From Apiospora phragmitis (Eukaryota > Ascomycota > Sordariomycetes > Amphisphaeriales > Apiosporaceae): a stretch of DNA of 64,000 nt. Where the stretch lies: the NCBI GenBank assembly GCA_038363925.1, contig JAQQWL010000004.1:2108001-2172000 (forward strand), given 5' to 3'. Under the pieces are notes generated by a model. It did not search any database and was not told the DNA's origin. It saw nothing but the letters and a program-made list of their open reading frames with translations. The position numbers were made by a program, and so were the translations under genes. Within the stretch, counting starts at the first letter, position 1. Each line of letters begins with the position of its first letter. Shown here one piece after another: positions 41,764 to 52,770 of this stretch.

Positions 41764-44700
41764 GTTGCATGTTTTTCTTAACACAACCAGCAACAAACCA
41801 AGTCTCTCCGACAGTCTTCATGTGGTTGGCGCGCTTTCGCAGTATGTCTGGTTTTGTTCGGAGGCGGGTATTGTGCGACGAAGAGAAAGGATCGGAATGC
41901 AGGATGCGCTCGTGTGCGTGGGTAGAATGGTATGGTGGTTGGATGCGATGCGCGAATGACAGTGTGTTTGCCGCGCGACACAGGATGATGTCGTGGAAGG
42001 TGTTACCGACCGAAGCAGGACAAGACCGGCTGCACCTTTTGTGTCTGTGTGTGTGTCTGTGTGTCCTCTCACCCGAAGTTTGACATCCACATCCACTGCT
42101 GGGAGGAGGAGAGGGAGTAGTCGCAGCAGTAGCAGGTAGAAAAGTGTCCTTCCTACTCCTACTTGTCGACTTCGACAAACGTGGGCGGTATCCGCTGAAG
42201 CTGATGCCTGCCGGCCCTACCCAAAATAAAAAAGAAGTGGGGGTCTTAGCGGACCAGCTCCCGCCTTGAAATGCAACTAAATAAGTGAGTTTGATGACTT
42301 GTATGCTAGAAGCGCTGACAGAAGTATCTCCTCAATATCGAGCTGTCGCCGAGTTGCTGTGGTCGGGTTGAGTTGAGCTGTATTGTTTTTCTCTCGACCA
42401 AAAGCTGAGTAGGACCCAAACATCCGAGTCGACACGACCAGGGGGGAATTCGAAAGAGCAATAATCAGGAGAGGATCGGCGTTGACAGGGGGTGTGGGTA
42501 CCGTCTGAGGGGAAGAGTCCCTGATAATCGTCTTGTGTTTGGTTGAAAAAATGTTAGACGATGCTTATGATCGACGGGCTCGGACCGGGGCTTGTTGCTT
42601 AGGAAGAGGAAGCGGGGAAAAGAGCAAGAAGAAGCTGTTTCGAAGAAGAAGAATAGACGATTGCCAAAGATTCCTTGGCAACTTGGAAATGCTTCAAATA
42701 ATGGCTTCGCCGTCTGTTGTCCGCCAGCGCTTTTTTATCTCGTTGCCCTGGTAGGACGAAAAGTTACAGTTATCTCAGACGTCAACAACCCGCAGTGGAG
42801 CGGACGGGGTTGGGAATTTGGGGCTTTTTTTGCAATGCTATTTTTGTCTGCACTTGCTGTCAGGTAATGGAAATTCCAATTAACAAGGCGGTCGATATTG
42901 CGCGACTCGCTCGCACTCCTCTAGCGGCTGGGCCTAAACAGAATAATGCCAACTTATTGAGGACAGGATCCTGCCTCCTGCTTTTGCACATGCTGCGAAA
43001 ACAACCCTATTATCATTGTTACAAAGAAAGGGCTCCCCCATCCATCCCATACGAAGGAACGAAGATCTAGAAGGGTAGCCAGAGCCGCCGATCTTCACTA
43101 TCCCCCCAGCCAGGGTTCCCGTTCGGTGACACAGCTGACAAACAGAGGTGCGGCCACCCTGTCCAATCAGCGCCTGCACCTGCTTTTCGGATGGCTTCCA
43201 CCAAAGTGCCAACATCAGCTGCGCATTCTTCCTTCGTTTGAGCAGCGGTGATTAAACTCTTGCAAGATTCAAAGCACAGTTGATCTACGGTTGCAGTAGC
43301 CTTCAATGGTGAGATGGATTGGGATGGCGAGTTGGACGTTGGCTCAGGGTATGTTTTGCGATCCCTTTAATCTTTATTATCTCCTGCTATTCCCGCGTGC
43401 CGCATGTCGTCCCAATGCAACCAGCACAGCACAATAATAAGGGTCGACGGCAATCTCGGCTTTTGCATGAGTGGGAAAAGGCGCCCCAATTCCAGCCAGC
43501 GGGTCGAGACGTCACTGTGCGCTGCTGTCTAGTGGTCGGACTTTAGCTGTACCCGCGACTGGCAGGGAAGATGCCGCCCAAATTCAAAAGCGGAAAGTGG
43601 GCTTGCCTGACCCCCGTCCAAGCACGTTCTAGACCCCTGAATCGACCGGCTTGGGCACGCCCAACGACGTCATTGCACCACCGGGGGCTTGCAGCAGAAA
43701 ATAAGAATGCATCGATATCTTTTTTTCTGCTGCGGTAAGATTGCGCTCCCCATCTTCACGACACGCCCGTCGGACGCACAACGTTCGGCTTATTCCACCA
43801 GACACACACGCGCATATTGTGACACCGCAAAGTTTGTCTCCTTTTTTCCTTCTTTTCTCCCCCTTCTCTCGCCGTCTTGTCCAATAGAAGCGTTCTGTCA
43901 ATCAAACGAAACATTTGCCTTGGGACCGGCAAACGCACTTGCGACGCCATTCGGGGCCATCCCTCCATTTTGGGGGTGTCTTAGGCCTGGCGGCCTGGGG
44001 GTTCAAGTTTCAAGAGATGCCGTTGAGCCGGTGTCGAAAGATGACCACCCAACCTGGCTCCTCTCTGCGCTGTGGTCCCTGTGGAATCGAACACGATAAT
44101 CACTAATAAAGTCGCAATAAGCCCATAAACCGGAATTTCTCTAGTGCGCACGACTCATTCACCACAGTCTATTATCGTCCCATTGACTAGGGGGAGTGAC
44201 TGCTAGTCGCAGCGCAGAGGGGGAGAGGGATTCGTCTCCACAGGCGCATCCGTTTGCGTTCAGTTAGTGAACGGGGTTGAGGTCGGTCGGTCGGAGACAA
44301 CCCGCACGACCCGAATTTCAAATCCCGCAGCGCACCATTCGGTAGGTCGTGACAAATAGACGAGTAACGCGGAAGACCACGACGCTCGGCATCCAATAAT
44401 GGTAATTCGCATGAATCTTAATTTGAATACTGCCTGGACCTGATGCAAGGGAGTGCTGTTATTCTGAATTCATCTAGCATAATTTTACCATTATGCTAGG
44501 TGGGTGTTCCACTACACTACGCTGTTCCTATTCCCCATGCGTTGGCCGCAATGAAAAATGACTGGAGGAACATGATTCAACGACTTGAGCACCGCAAAAC
44601 CCGGCATTCAGATACCTCCTTACCTTAAAAGCCCCTTTTCCAAGGCACTGTATATAGCACTACAGTATACAGCCTTTTGAAGGGGTATGGTGTAACGGCG

Positions 44701-45089
44701 CCTTCCCAAGTAAGAGTCAGATGCAGCTAGGGCTATTGCTTACCTTGCCGCTCAAAGACTCCTGCTTTATTACCGAGAGAGTCCGGACGATATACCAGAG
44801 AAAAGTCTGCCGAAAAGACATGCGGGCGAATGAATGACTGGTCGCGGTTTGCAACATGTACGGCTAATCAAGATGGCATGCATGTAGTCGGATAGGCTAC
44901 CAAGAACTGGTGGCCTCCATAGGCCACCTGATGGCTCTCCGATACTCAGTCGATCACATCAACTCGACGTAGCGGCTGTCCTCAGAATTCGTGCTTCTAC
45001 TCATAATAGAAGCTCCTTATAGATATGAAAATGCGGTTCTACACTCGCAACTGATGCACACAACATCCCGTACCCAGTGCAATAATACC
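41764..45089. other. 3.3-kb intergenic region
   Basis: Contains the promoter of the Prp24-like gene at its left end, a TG-rich microsatellite at 42041-42063, and a perfect 10-bp stem-loop at 44474-44499. No gene is supported. Confidence 0.4.
44474..44499. repeat. perfect 10-bp stem-loop
   Basis: CTAGCATAAT (44474-44483) and ATTATGCTAG (44490-44499) are perfect inverted arms around the 6-nt loop TTTACC. It lies far from any gene and its function is unknown. Confidence 0.55.
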
Positions 45090-46164
45090 CTAGGACTGGT
45101 AAGACTGGGCTGGCGCACGCTCGGCTCTTGGGACAGCTATCGAGACCTTGATGTTGGCACCTCTGTGCTCCGATCCGTCAAGGGCGTTGACAGCAGCCTG
45201 GGCCTGGTCGGCGCTGGCAAAGTCCAGGAAGCAGAAGTTGCGTCGCTCATCGGTACCGGGTGCCGAGGGCGTCTTGGGGCTGATTCGCTTGCTGACCATC
45301 TCACTAAAACACAGGGAGAATTAGATACGGCCAGTATGGCGCCATGCACCACACGCACCACGTGCCAGGGGGGTATGGTAAAATACGATATCAAACTTAC
45401 ACTTCAAAGCCGTTGAAAAGTTCTCGCATCTCGACGTCGTTCTCAGCCTGGTCGAGCATACGCGGGAGTCCGCCAACGTACACCTGTCGGCCCTCCTCCT
45501 GAGCCTTGGAGCGCTCGTAGTAGCTCTTAGTCGCAAATGACGAGCGACCACCCTCACGATCTCCTGAACCACCCCAGTTGCCCCAGCGGCTGGGGTTGCC
45601 TTCTCTGGCACCGCCCTCTCTGGGCCGGTCACTTCTTCGCTCATAGCGCTCACCGTCGGCAGCGGGCGAGTTGCCGTCGCTGTCTGTGCGACGCGGCGCG
45701 CCCTTGGGCAGGCACGGGCGGCACTTGACGGGGCGGTCGAACAGGGGCATGCCCTCGAGACCGGTCATGGCGGCGTCGGCAGCTTCCTTGGTGGCGAACT
45801 CGACGAAGCAGTAGCCCGGGTTGCGGCCGCTGAAGGGGTCGACCGAGATGTGCGTGTTCTTGTAGTCGGGGCCCTTGCAGCCGTGCTCCTCCAGCATGGC
45901 CTCGACGTCCTCGGGCTTGGCCGAGTACACCAGATTGCCGAGGTAGATACGGCGACCCTCGGCGATGGCCTGCGCCGTGGCCGAGTCTTCCTGCCCGCCA
46001 CGTGCCGGACGGTCGCCAGGGCGGCTACTGTTGTTGCGCGAAACAGAAGAGTTGGTGGGGTTGTTGCGCTCACGCTGACGCCATGTGGACGAAGGTGGGT
46101 TGCCGCCGGCCGAGGGCGACCGCCAGCTCGAGGCGTCCCTCCAGTTTCCCGCGGGGTCTGTCAT
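45090..46164 (-). CDS. two-RRM RNA-binding protein
   Basis: A 325-residue protein with exons 45401-46164 and 45090-45303 (intron GTAAGT...TTTTAG) and an intact frame. RRM1 has RNP2 IYLGNL and RNP1 GYCFVEF. RRM2 has VYVGGL and NFCFLDF and is split by the intron. A Ser/Asn/Arg-rich tail precedes RRM1. A linker of Arg-Gly-Glu repeats (REGG, DREGG) separates the RRMs, as in hnRNP-like and RGG proteins. It probably binds RNA in mRNA processing or transport. No finer assignment is justified. Confidence 0.85.
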
Positions 46165-49100
46165 TTTCTCTGAGGGGGAGGGGGCTCGGGGCTGGGTTGG
46201 ACAGACAGACTACTTCCGAGAGGAGGATGCGAGGGATGGAAATTTTCCCTCAAAGGCACGGATTTCCAAGAACGAGAAAAAAAAAGTGCCTATCGGATTG
46301 TTTTTGGCCATTCATATTCCTGGACCCTGGGCGGTGGGAGGGGGTCTGTGCTTGGGGGCAGATAAGCCAGATTGCCATCCAACTCCAGGTGGCAGGCGCG
46401 CTGATTGTGCGGGGGATAAAGAAAGTTGGCGGTCTAGGCCAGGTTAGCCTGACCTACTAGGTTGGGTTGCTCGCCAATACCAACATTGCATGTACACGAT
46501 GCAGACTACGATGTTATGTCAGTATGCAGATTTATCATTCCCTTGTTTTTCATGCATCGTCATCCCGTTTTTGACGGCCGATGTGTTTCCTTCCTCTTCC
46601 GTTTAGGCCCACCTACTCCTTTCCCCGAATTCGGGCCAATCCTCAGCAAATTTTCACGATTAGCGCGGATGGCCACAATTATTCGTAACACTAACGTTGG
46701 AACACATTACGTGTCAATGGGGGGAGGGGGGCTATGGTTCCCGTCCACTTCAGATACTCGGTGTAAGCGTTCGGTGTAAACGTTCGGTGTAAACGTTCGG
46801 TGTAAACGTTCGGTGTAGGAATGTTCGTCCTCGAAATACTGCGGTAACAATAGGGGGTATACCCGATGTCCATCAGTCTCTTAACGAAAGGCGCCTTGCA
46901 CCTCGACCGCAACTCTCTCGCCCTCACGCTGTACGATTTCGCGACATGATGAGCCTTGAGCAGCGAAAGAGGTACTGTAATCTCCGCAAGGCACGCTGTG
47001 GTTCTATGCAGTACAGCCATGAAGAAGATCGGCAGCCTATCGCATGTTTGGGTAACGCGAGTACAGGTCTGCACCAAGAGTCAAGCCACCCCAAGTGCGT
47101 GGATGTGTAAAAATATCACAGGAGAGCCCTGGCGGATCAGCACACCTCGATGAAGCGCCAGCCAGTTCGAATACGCGCTTTGCTTGCAAGTCTACTAGGC
47201 GAATTCTGCTAGCCACAGACGTCCTACTGAGCTCCGAGGAGATAGAACATGGGGTTTGGGGACTGTGGCGTGACGCTCGAGTATGGTAGAGTGACAGATT
47301 TCCTATGGTGCAAGCACCTGGGTTGGACGTTCTGTGGCATCGTGAGGTGGCATGACGTGGAAGCTCTGGCGGTCTTGCGGTAGCCCAAGTACTACATGAA
47401 GAAGCTGCCAATGAAGTTGATGAGGCTTATGTGACGAAAAGGGGACGATTCTCAGACCGTAATCAGCGAGATCAACCCTTTGTAAGTCGAGGCTTGAGAT
47501 TGGGGGTAATGTAGCAGATAGCGTTCGATGTAGGAGGCAGAGTGACAAGGACTGAGCCGCAACGCTCTTTAAACCCAAGACCCAGAAGTGACCTTTGTCG
47601 TTGCAGTCGGCAACTTCGGGGGTAGACAACCTTACCGCAGAGGGTCATGAATCCTCTGGCCCTGAATTTGGATGATGTTAGCTGGGAGAGTGAGCCTGCA
47701 GGTGTGGATGTCGTGCATACACCGGCTATGACACGCCTCGATTCTCAGCCACTCAGTGAGTCTTATCTAGTTTCCGGAAGAGTCTCTCGACAGAGGCCAA
47801 AGGGGTTGGTTGAATGTTCTTCCACCTCGGTTTAATGCTAATCAAACCGAGATACTCTTCTAGCGGAAACACATAGTGAAGGGTCATCCCGCAAGGTAAT
47901 GGCCGTATACACTGGCAGTGAGCTGACCTGAATCCGCTAAGCAGATCTAGACGAAGGTGTCTGGTCAGGGTAGCATACCCCAGGAATGACAGAACTATAT
48001 TACGGTTTCAGGGGTCGATGTCTTGACACCAGAATACATTTGACCCCTTTCTGTCGATTAAAAACAAAGATCTCGGAGGACATTTGGAATTGTTCAGTTT
48101 TAGAGATAATTATCATACATGCGTTTGGCCAGCATTTTGCCTTACGGTTCGAAAAGAAAATGCATCGAAACTTTCTTGTCAGCCAAGGCATGGATACAAT
48201 GTTTTTAACACAAAGAAATATAAAAGATAATTGGGATTGCCAGGTAGCACTGGAAGGATTCAACCCTGAAGCTTGGAGGCTGTGCTTCATGAACCGAAAA
48301 GCCAAATGTACGTACAACAGCCAATTGCGAACACTAGACACAAAACAACGACGAGAAGGCAGAGATTACAGAGCAGCTATGGAGTTGATAGTTTTTTGGT
48401 TCATTATAGAATATCAACATGTTCGCATCATGCCTATCTATCACTGTCAACTCATTGGCCGTGTTTCTCGATGTAGGATCCTACCAGCAGAATGTCGTCA
48501 ACTGATGTGTCAGTAGCTACCCCTGTGATTGCATCGCATTACGCCCGGTGTGGCACCCTGCAGGGTAAGATTTGCGCATTACATCAAACGGGGTGATGAT
48601 TACTTGCCCGAAACCGGCCAACGTATTTGACTCTTTCAGCTGTGGGAGGCTTAGGTTGTGATCTGGGACGGGCGAGGATAATGCTGTAGTCATGTTAGTT
48701 GAAGAGCACAGAAGCAAAGTCATTACCAGTGCCATGGGACCAGGGGGGCGTCACTCCAGTTTCGAGGGCATACCCGTTATAGTGCGTGCTGACAGCTTGG
48801 CTAAGTACATTACCGCTATCAAATCTGACTAATAATTATACTGTGACCCACAGAGGTACAAATCTGCACGTGGCTCTATAATTAGAACGCCCCCATCCTC
48901 CCATCCTGCCCCCAATGCATCTAAGTAATAACTGTGAGTGGGTAGCAGGGGATTGGTACCTCCATCAAACGAATGAATGGCGTTTCTCCTGCCTCATTGG
49001 GTCAACTCGGGGACGGTAAATGCATACTCGGTGACGTCTATCTACCTAATTATGAACTGGCCAGGGGAACTCTCCATACCCGTACTAGTAAAGGATCAAA

Positions 49101-49390
49101 CACTCACCAGGCTGTGTGGACAGCGGATAGCCGCCATGGTGCATGGGGGCCCTGCCACGCCAGGCACTGGACCCTCCAGGATTCCAGCTAATTCACAATT
49201 GTTATCTTCCTTGCAAGATATCGATCCAAGATATATATCTGTTGGCGCCAGCAGCTTGATGTTTGCCGTTACAGATCCAGACGCGGCATCTAATAAGACT
49301 TTGGCATTCAAAGATATTGGCCCAACTTCATCTTGTTATCTTGCGATGTCTTAACCTATTTTTCAACTCACTACACTAATACAATAACAG
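46165..49390. other. 3.2-kb intergenic region
   Basis: Contains a 13-bp tandem repeat (46758-46817). An AT-rich stretch at about 47990-48520 holds an open frame of 176 codons on the plus strand that I could not recognise. The region just before 49391 should include the missing first exon of the bZIP gene. Confidence 0.4.
46758..46817. repeat. short tandem repeat, about 4.5 x 13 bp
   Basis: The unit CGTTCGGTGTAAA is repeated head to tail about four times, with a diverged copy (CTCGGTGTAAG) at the left end and a truncated one at the right. There are no spacers, so it is not CRISPR-like. Confidence 0.85.
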
Positions 49391-50760
49391 AACCGACAAT
49401 ATGACAAAGACAAAATCGAACCCTATCGGCGCGGGAAGTGTGGTCGACCCCTCAACCCGGCATATCTCGAACTCATGAAGGAGGACGAGGACTGGAGGCA
49501 GTTGAAGGACGCTTCCGAGAGGAAGAAGGTACAAAACCGTCTTGCACAAAGGGCCTACAGTACGTGGTGTACCATTAACGATGTTGCTCTTTTTCTTTTC
49601 TTGCTCCGGAAACTAACTTTGAGACAAGGACGTAACCTACGAAACCGAAACAAGGAGGTTGAGACGCTCGAAGAACAGCTCATGAGATTTCAGGAGGTGG
49701 ACAGGCAAAGTGCAAACACCATCGAACGTAACGGCGGCAGCAAAAGCAAAAGAAAAGCCAGCAGCAAAGTCAACAGCAGAGGCAGTACCAAGTCAAACTC
49801 ATCCAGGCTTGGAAGCAAAGAAGACAGGGCCCAGTCGATGGCTCCCTCAGATGCAACACTGTCCTGCGAGTGGGTGACTAACAGCTACGAGGATGTGGGT
49901 GGCAGATCCACGTTTCCTCTAGGGGAAGGCAACAACTACAACCCCCGGTTTTTTGACAGCTACCAAGACTCGGATGATTCGATATCATCTGCTTCTGGAT
50001 CATCTCCTGGTCACCACCCCATTCAGTCTGGAGCGATAGACATGGGTATTCAGATCATCTACGACAATCACACAAAGCTATCTCCACTTCCTCCTGCCCA
50101 CGACAACATGCATTATGAGAGGGGCTGCAGCAGATCAGGAGAAGACCTGGAGCAGCCTATGCCGCCCTTTCATCACGACTTCGATCACGAGTCTAGCGCA
50201 ACGAACCACGAACACCTGGAACCGATCCCACAGAAAGCACCACCCCGATACGCTACACCTATTGAGCTTAGACGTCCGGTCGGACTGGGCGGTGACGAAG
50301 AGGACGATTCTTCCTGCTTTGGGTACAATACTGCTAGCATGACTGAGCCTGGGGGACGACCCCCCTGGCCTCCATACCACCTTCAATCATGGACTGTGCC
50401 ACCCCAGCCGCCGGGAACCATACCCGTGCCACCCATGCCAGCGAACAGCCCGCCTGGCCAGGCATGGAAACCGGCGCCATCTCGTCGCTACTGAATATTG
50501 CGATCGCGGGTGGCCACATGGAGACGGTGCGACTCATCCTCGACCATTGGCCTCAGTTGGCCCACGCGGTCGACGTTGGAGGGGTACATCGCAGTTCAGC
50601 GAGCCATCATGGTTGGTAGTCATTTCTTTAGTGACTCTTGTATACATCTGTATCTATAGCAACGGGGATGCATCTCAGGACTTGATTGCATACATAGCAG
50701 GCGGCAGGGTAACACCGACTATATTGATTTTCAGAAGGATCCCTGAGTGTCAGGTCACGT
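49391..50760 (+). CDS. bZIP-ankyrin transcription factor, partial and frameshifted
   Basis: The basic region ERKKVQNRLAQRAYRRNLRNRNKEVE is formed by splicing out 49560-49628 (GTACGT...ACAAG). Upstream, an open frame begins right after an AG acceptor at 49390, reads PYRRGKCGRPLNPAYLELMKEDEDW and has no own start, so a first exon is missing. A long Ser/Pro/His-rich linker follows the zipper. One missing base near 50455-50462 moves the reading frame into an ankyrin-like repeat (LLNIAIAGGHMETVRLILDH). One extra base in the G run 50581-50584 separates this from VQRAIMVG. The end is unclear; a GTAG...ATAG intron near 50620-50659 and a stop at about 50761 are possible. The family combines DNA binding with ankyrin protein contacts. 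Its target genes are unknown. Confidence 0.65.
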
Positions 50761-50761
50761 A

Positions 50762-52770
50762 GTGTGATTAGAGGAATGCTACGTCCAACCCGCAATCTTG
50801 AGAAACGTTTCTGCAACAAACCGATATCTCGGTACCGAAAACCAGGCGACTAAAACCCCGAGCCCCGCGCGCGAGTGAACCAATATCAGAAAGGCGCAGC
50901 TAGAGAAGGGCTATAAAGCTTGGCTACATGCTCATCCATGAAAGTCATAAGATTTCGGACCCATTCGTAAGTGCCAAGCAGGGGGTCTCTCCACTCTTCG
51001 ATCCCCGAGCACCGTCACGGAGGTCGCCGAACGGGTCCTGTCTGCCCTACAGCCCCTGTAAGACAGGACTGCCATCCCGGCTGCTCGGTGACACATTTAC
51101 ATACTACTCCCGATGGAGTTGGTAACTCGTCGTCGGGATGGGAGATCCGCTCCATGGTGTCTATTTTATTATGTAAGTCGGACGAAAGTCCGACACCCCT
51201 CGTCGATAATGAGCACTGACAGGCTCAAGTACTTATGTACTAAGTGCAGCCATTATCATTATGCAAGATACAGATAGAGAATGCTCTATCCACCCGGCAG
51301 GCCTGCCTATTGATTGAAGGGAGAGTACGGACCGCAGTACCGTGTAGTCTAGGCCTCTGTCATGGGTGAGATTGATCTAAAGCGGCGTGGGAAAGACCGG
51401 CTCTGGGAACCTGCGATTAGAAGCAGACCTTTAAACTACTCAACCACGATCTCGGTCCCGAAATCTGGTCAGGGGTATGTTACACTTCTACATATGTCAA
51501 TACACGAGTATGATATACGCGGTGTCCCTACCGTTATCGTACGACAAACAATTACAGAGACAGCATATACACTTGGAAGCCAAATGGATCCAATATTCCT
51601 GTCACTTCCTTGACTACGGTAACTCGCCTACTCCTATCTTGCGTATCATTACTTCTTTAGAAGCCTTCATTATAGAGGTAAAGCACCCTAGCAAAGGTCA
51701 CGTGCTGACTCGCCTAAACGTTGTCTATATATAGCATCAGAGCATTCCTCTGCTTTGTACGTCGTCTTACTTTCCTTTAGACAGCACTTTATGTATCATC
51801 TGTTGCTCTCGATCGTGCAACACATTGCGGCTCAAATTGCAACCTAGAAGAAGCTTAAAGCTGGTGCATAGGACCCTTGGCATTCGAACGTGGTAGACGA
51901 TACAATACAACATGAAGGTGGAAATTGACCGTTGAGTCCGCTCAGCGTTCCGAACATGGTCTAGGGGTCTGGTGAAGGTGGGCCGCTCGCACTCGCACTC
52001 GCCTCAAAGGTACGATCAGCCACAATAGGGTCTAGGGACATATGAGAAATACTAAATCCACAAAGACGGCAAACTTCAAAATCATAGAAGACAACTGACT
52101 CGTAGTTGGCAGGTGGGTTTGGGACCAGAATTTCGGCAACTCGATCAGGTTTACTGCTTTGGATTCTCGCACTCGGCATCCTTCTTTCCAAAGCCATTCT
52201 ATGGGTTCGTTGCGTTACGACGACGCTGTGGCTTTGCAAGGATATGGAGTCCTTCGGAGTTCGAATGGAGGCTTTTAGAATAACCAAGATGAGTTCGAGG
52301 GTTATAAAGAAGGAATAGCAGAAACCCTCCAATCCATGGTGCCCACGTTAACGAACTAGAGCAGGACTGTAAGTCATTGAAGAATCAACTATCAGTAAAT
52401 CGCCAGGAAAGCAAAATGACATAGAGTATTGGGTCCAGTGTAAGACGGAGCTCATGATTCCTGCGTACCGAGCAGTACTTGAATAATAGAGAGAATCATA
52501 TTATTATCCCGTACACACTGATATGTTGCGTGATAATCAACATCCGGCAGTTTCTTTGGTTTTAGTGGTGTATTTCGTTGTGATCCTACTATATGAGGGT
52601 TCTTGGAATACCAGATGAAACCCCCCCTAAGCGTTCCATTGTCATTCTCCAACTTGACCAGTAGAGTTAGGCCTATCGTTGTTGGACAGCTTAGACCCCT
52701 TGGGCTTAGCATGGTGTGAATAACAACATAGGCGGTTCGGGGGATTTGAACGACCATTGCAGCATTCCTA
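50762..52770. other. intergenic, unassigned open frames
   Basis: Two minus-strand open frames of about 120 codons (51961-52332, and 52452-52814, which overlaps the end of the next gene) lie here. Neither has a recognisable domain. They may be downstream remnants of the large uncharacterised gene or chance. Confidence 0.3.

Noticed and set aside
46758..46817. CRISPR-like array
   Set aside because: The units abut directly with no spacers, they are only 13 bp, and the genome is fungal.
47986..48516. 176-codon open frame in an AT-rich stretch
   Set aside because: No recognisable motif, no splice or promoter context, and a comparable antisense frame exists, so I do not call it a gene.
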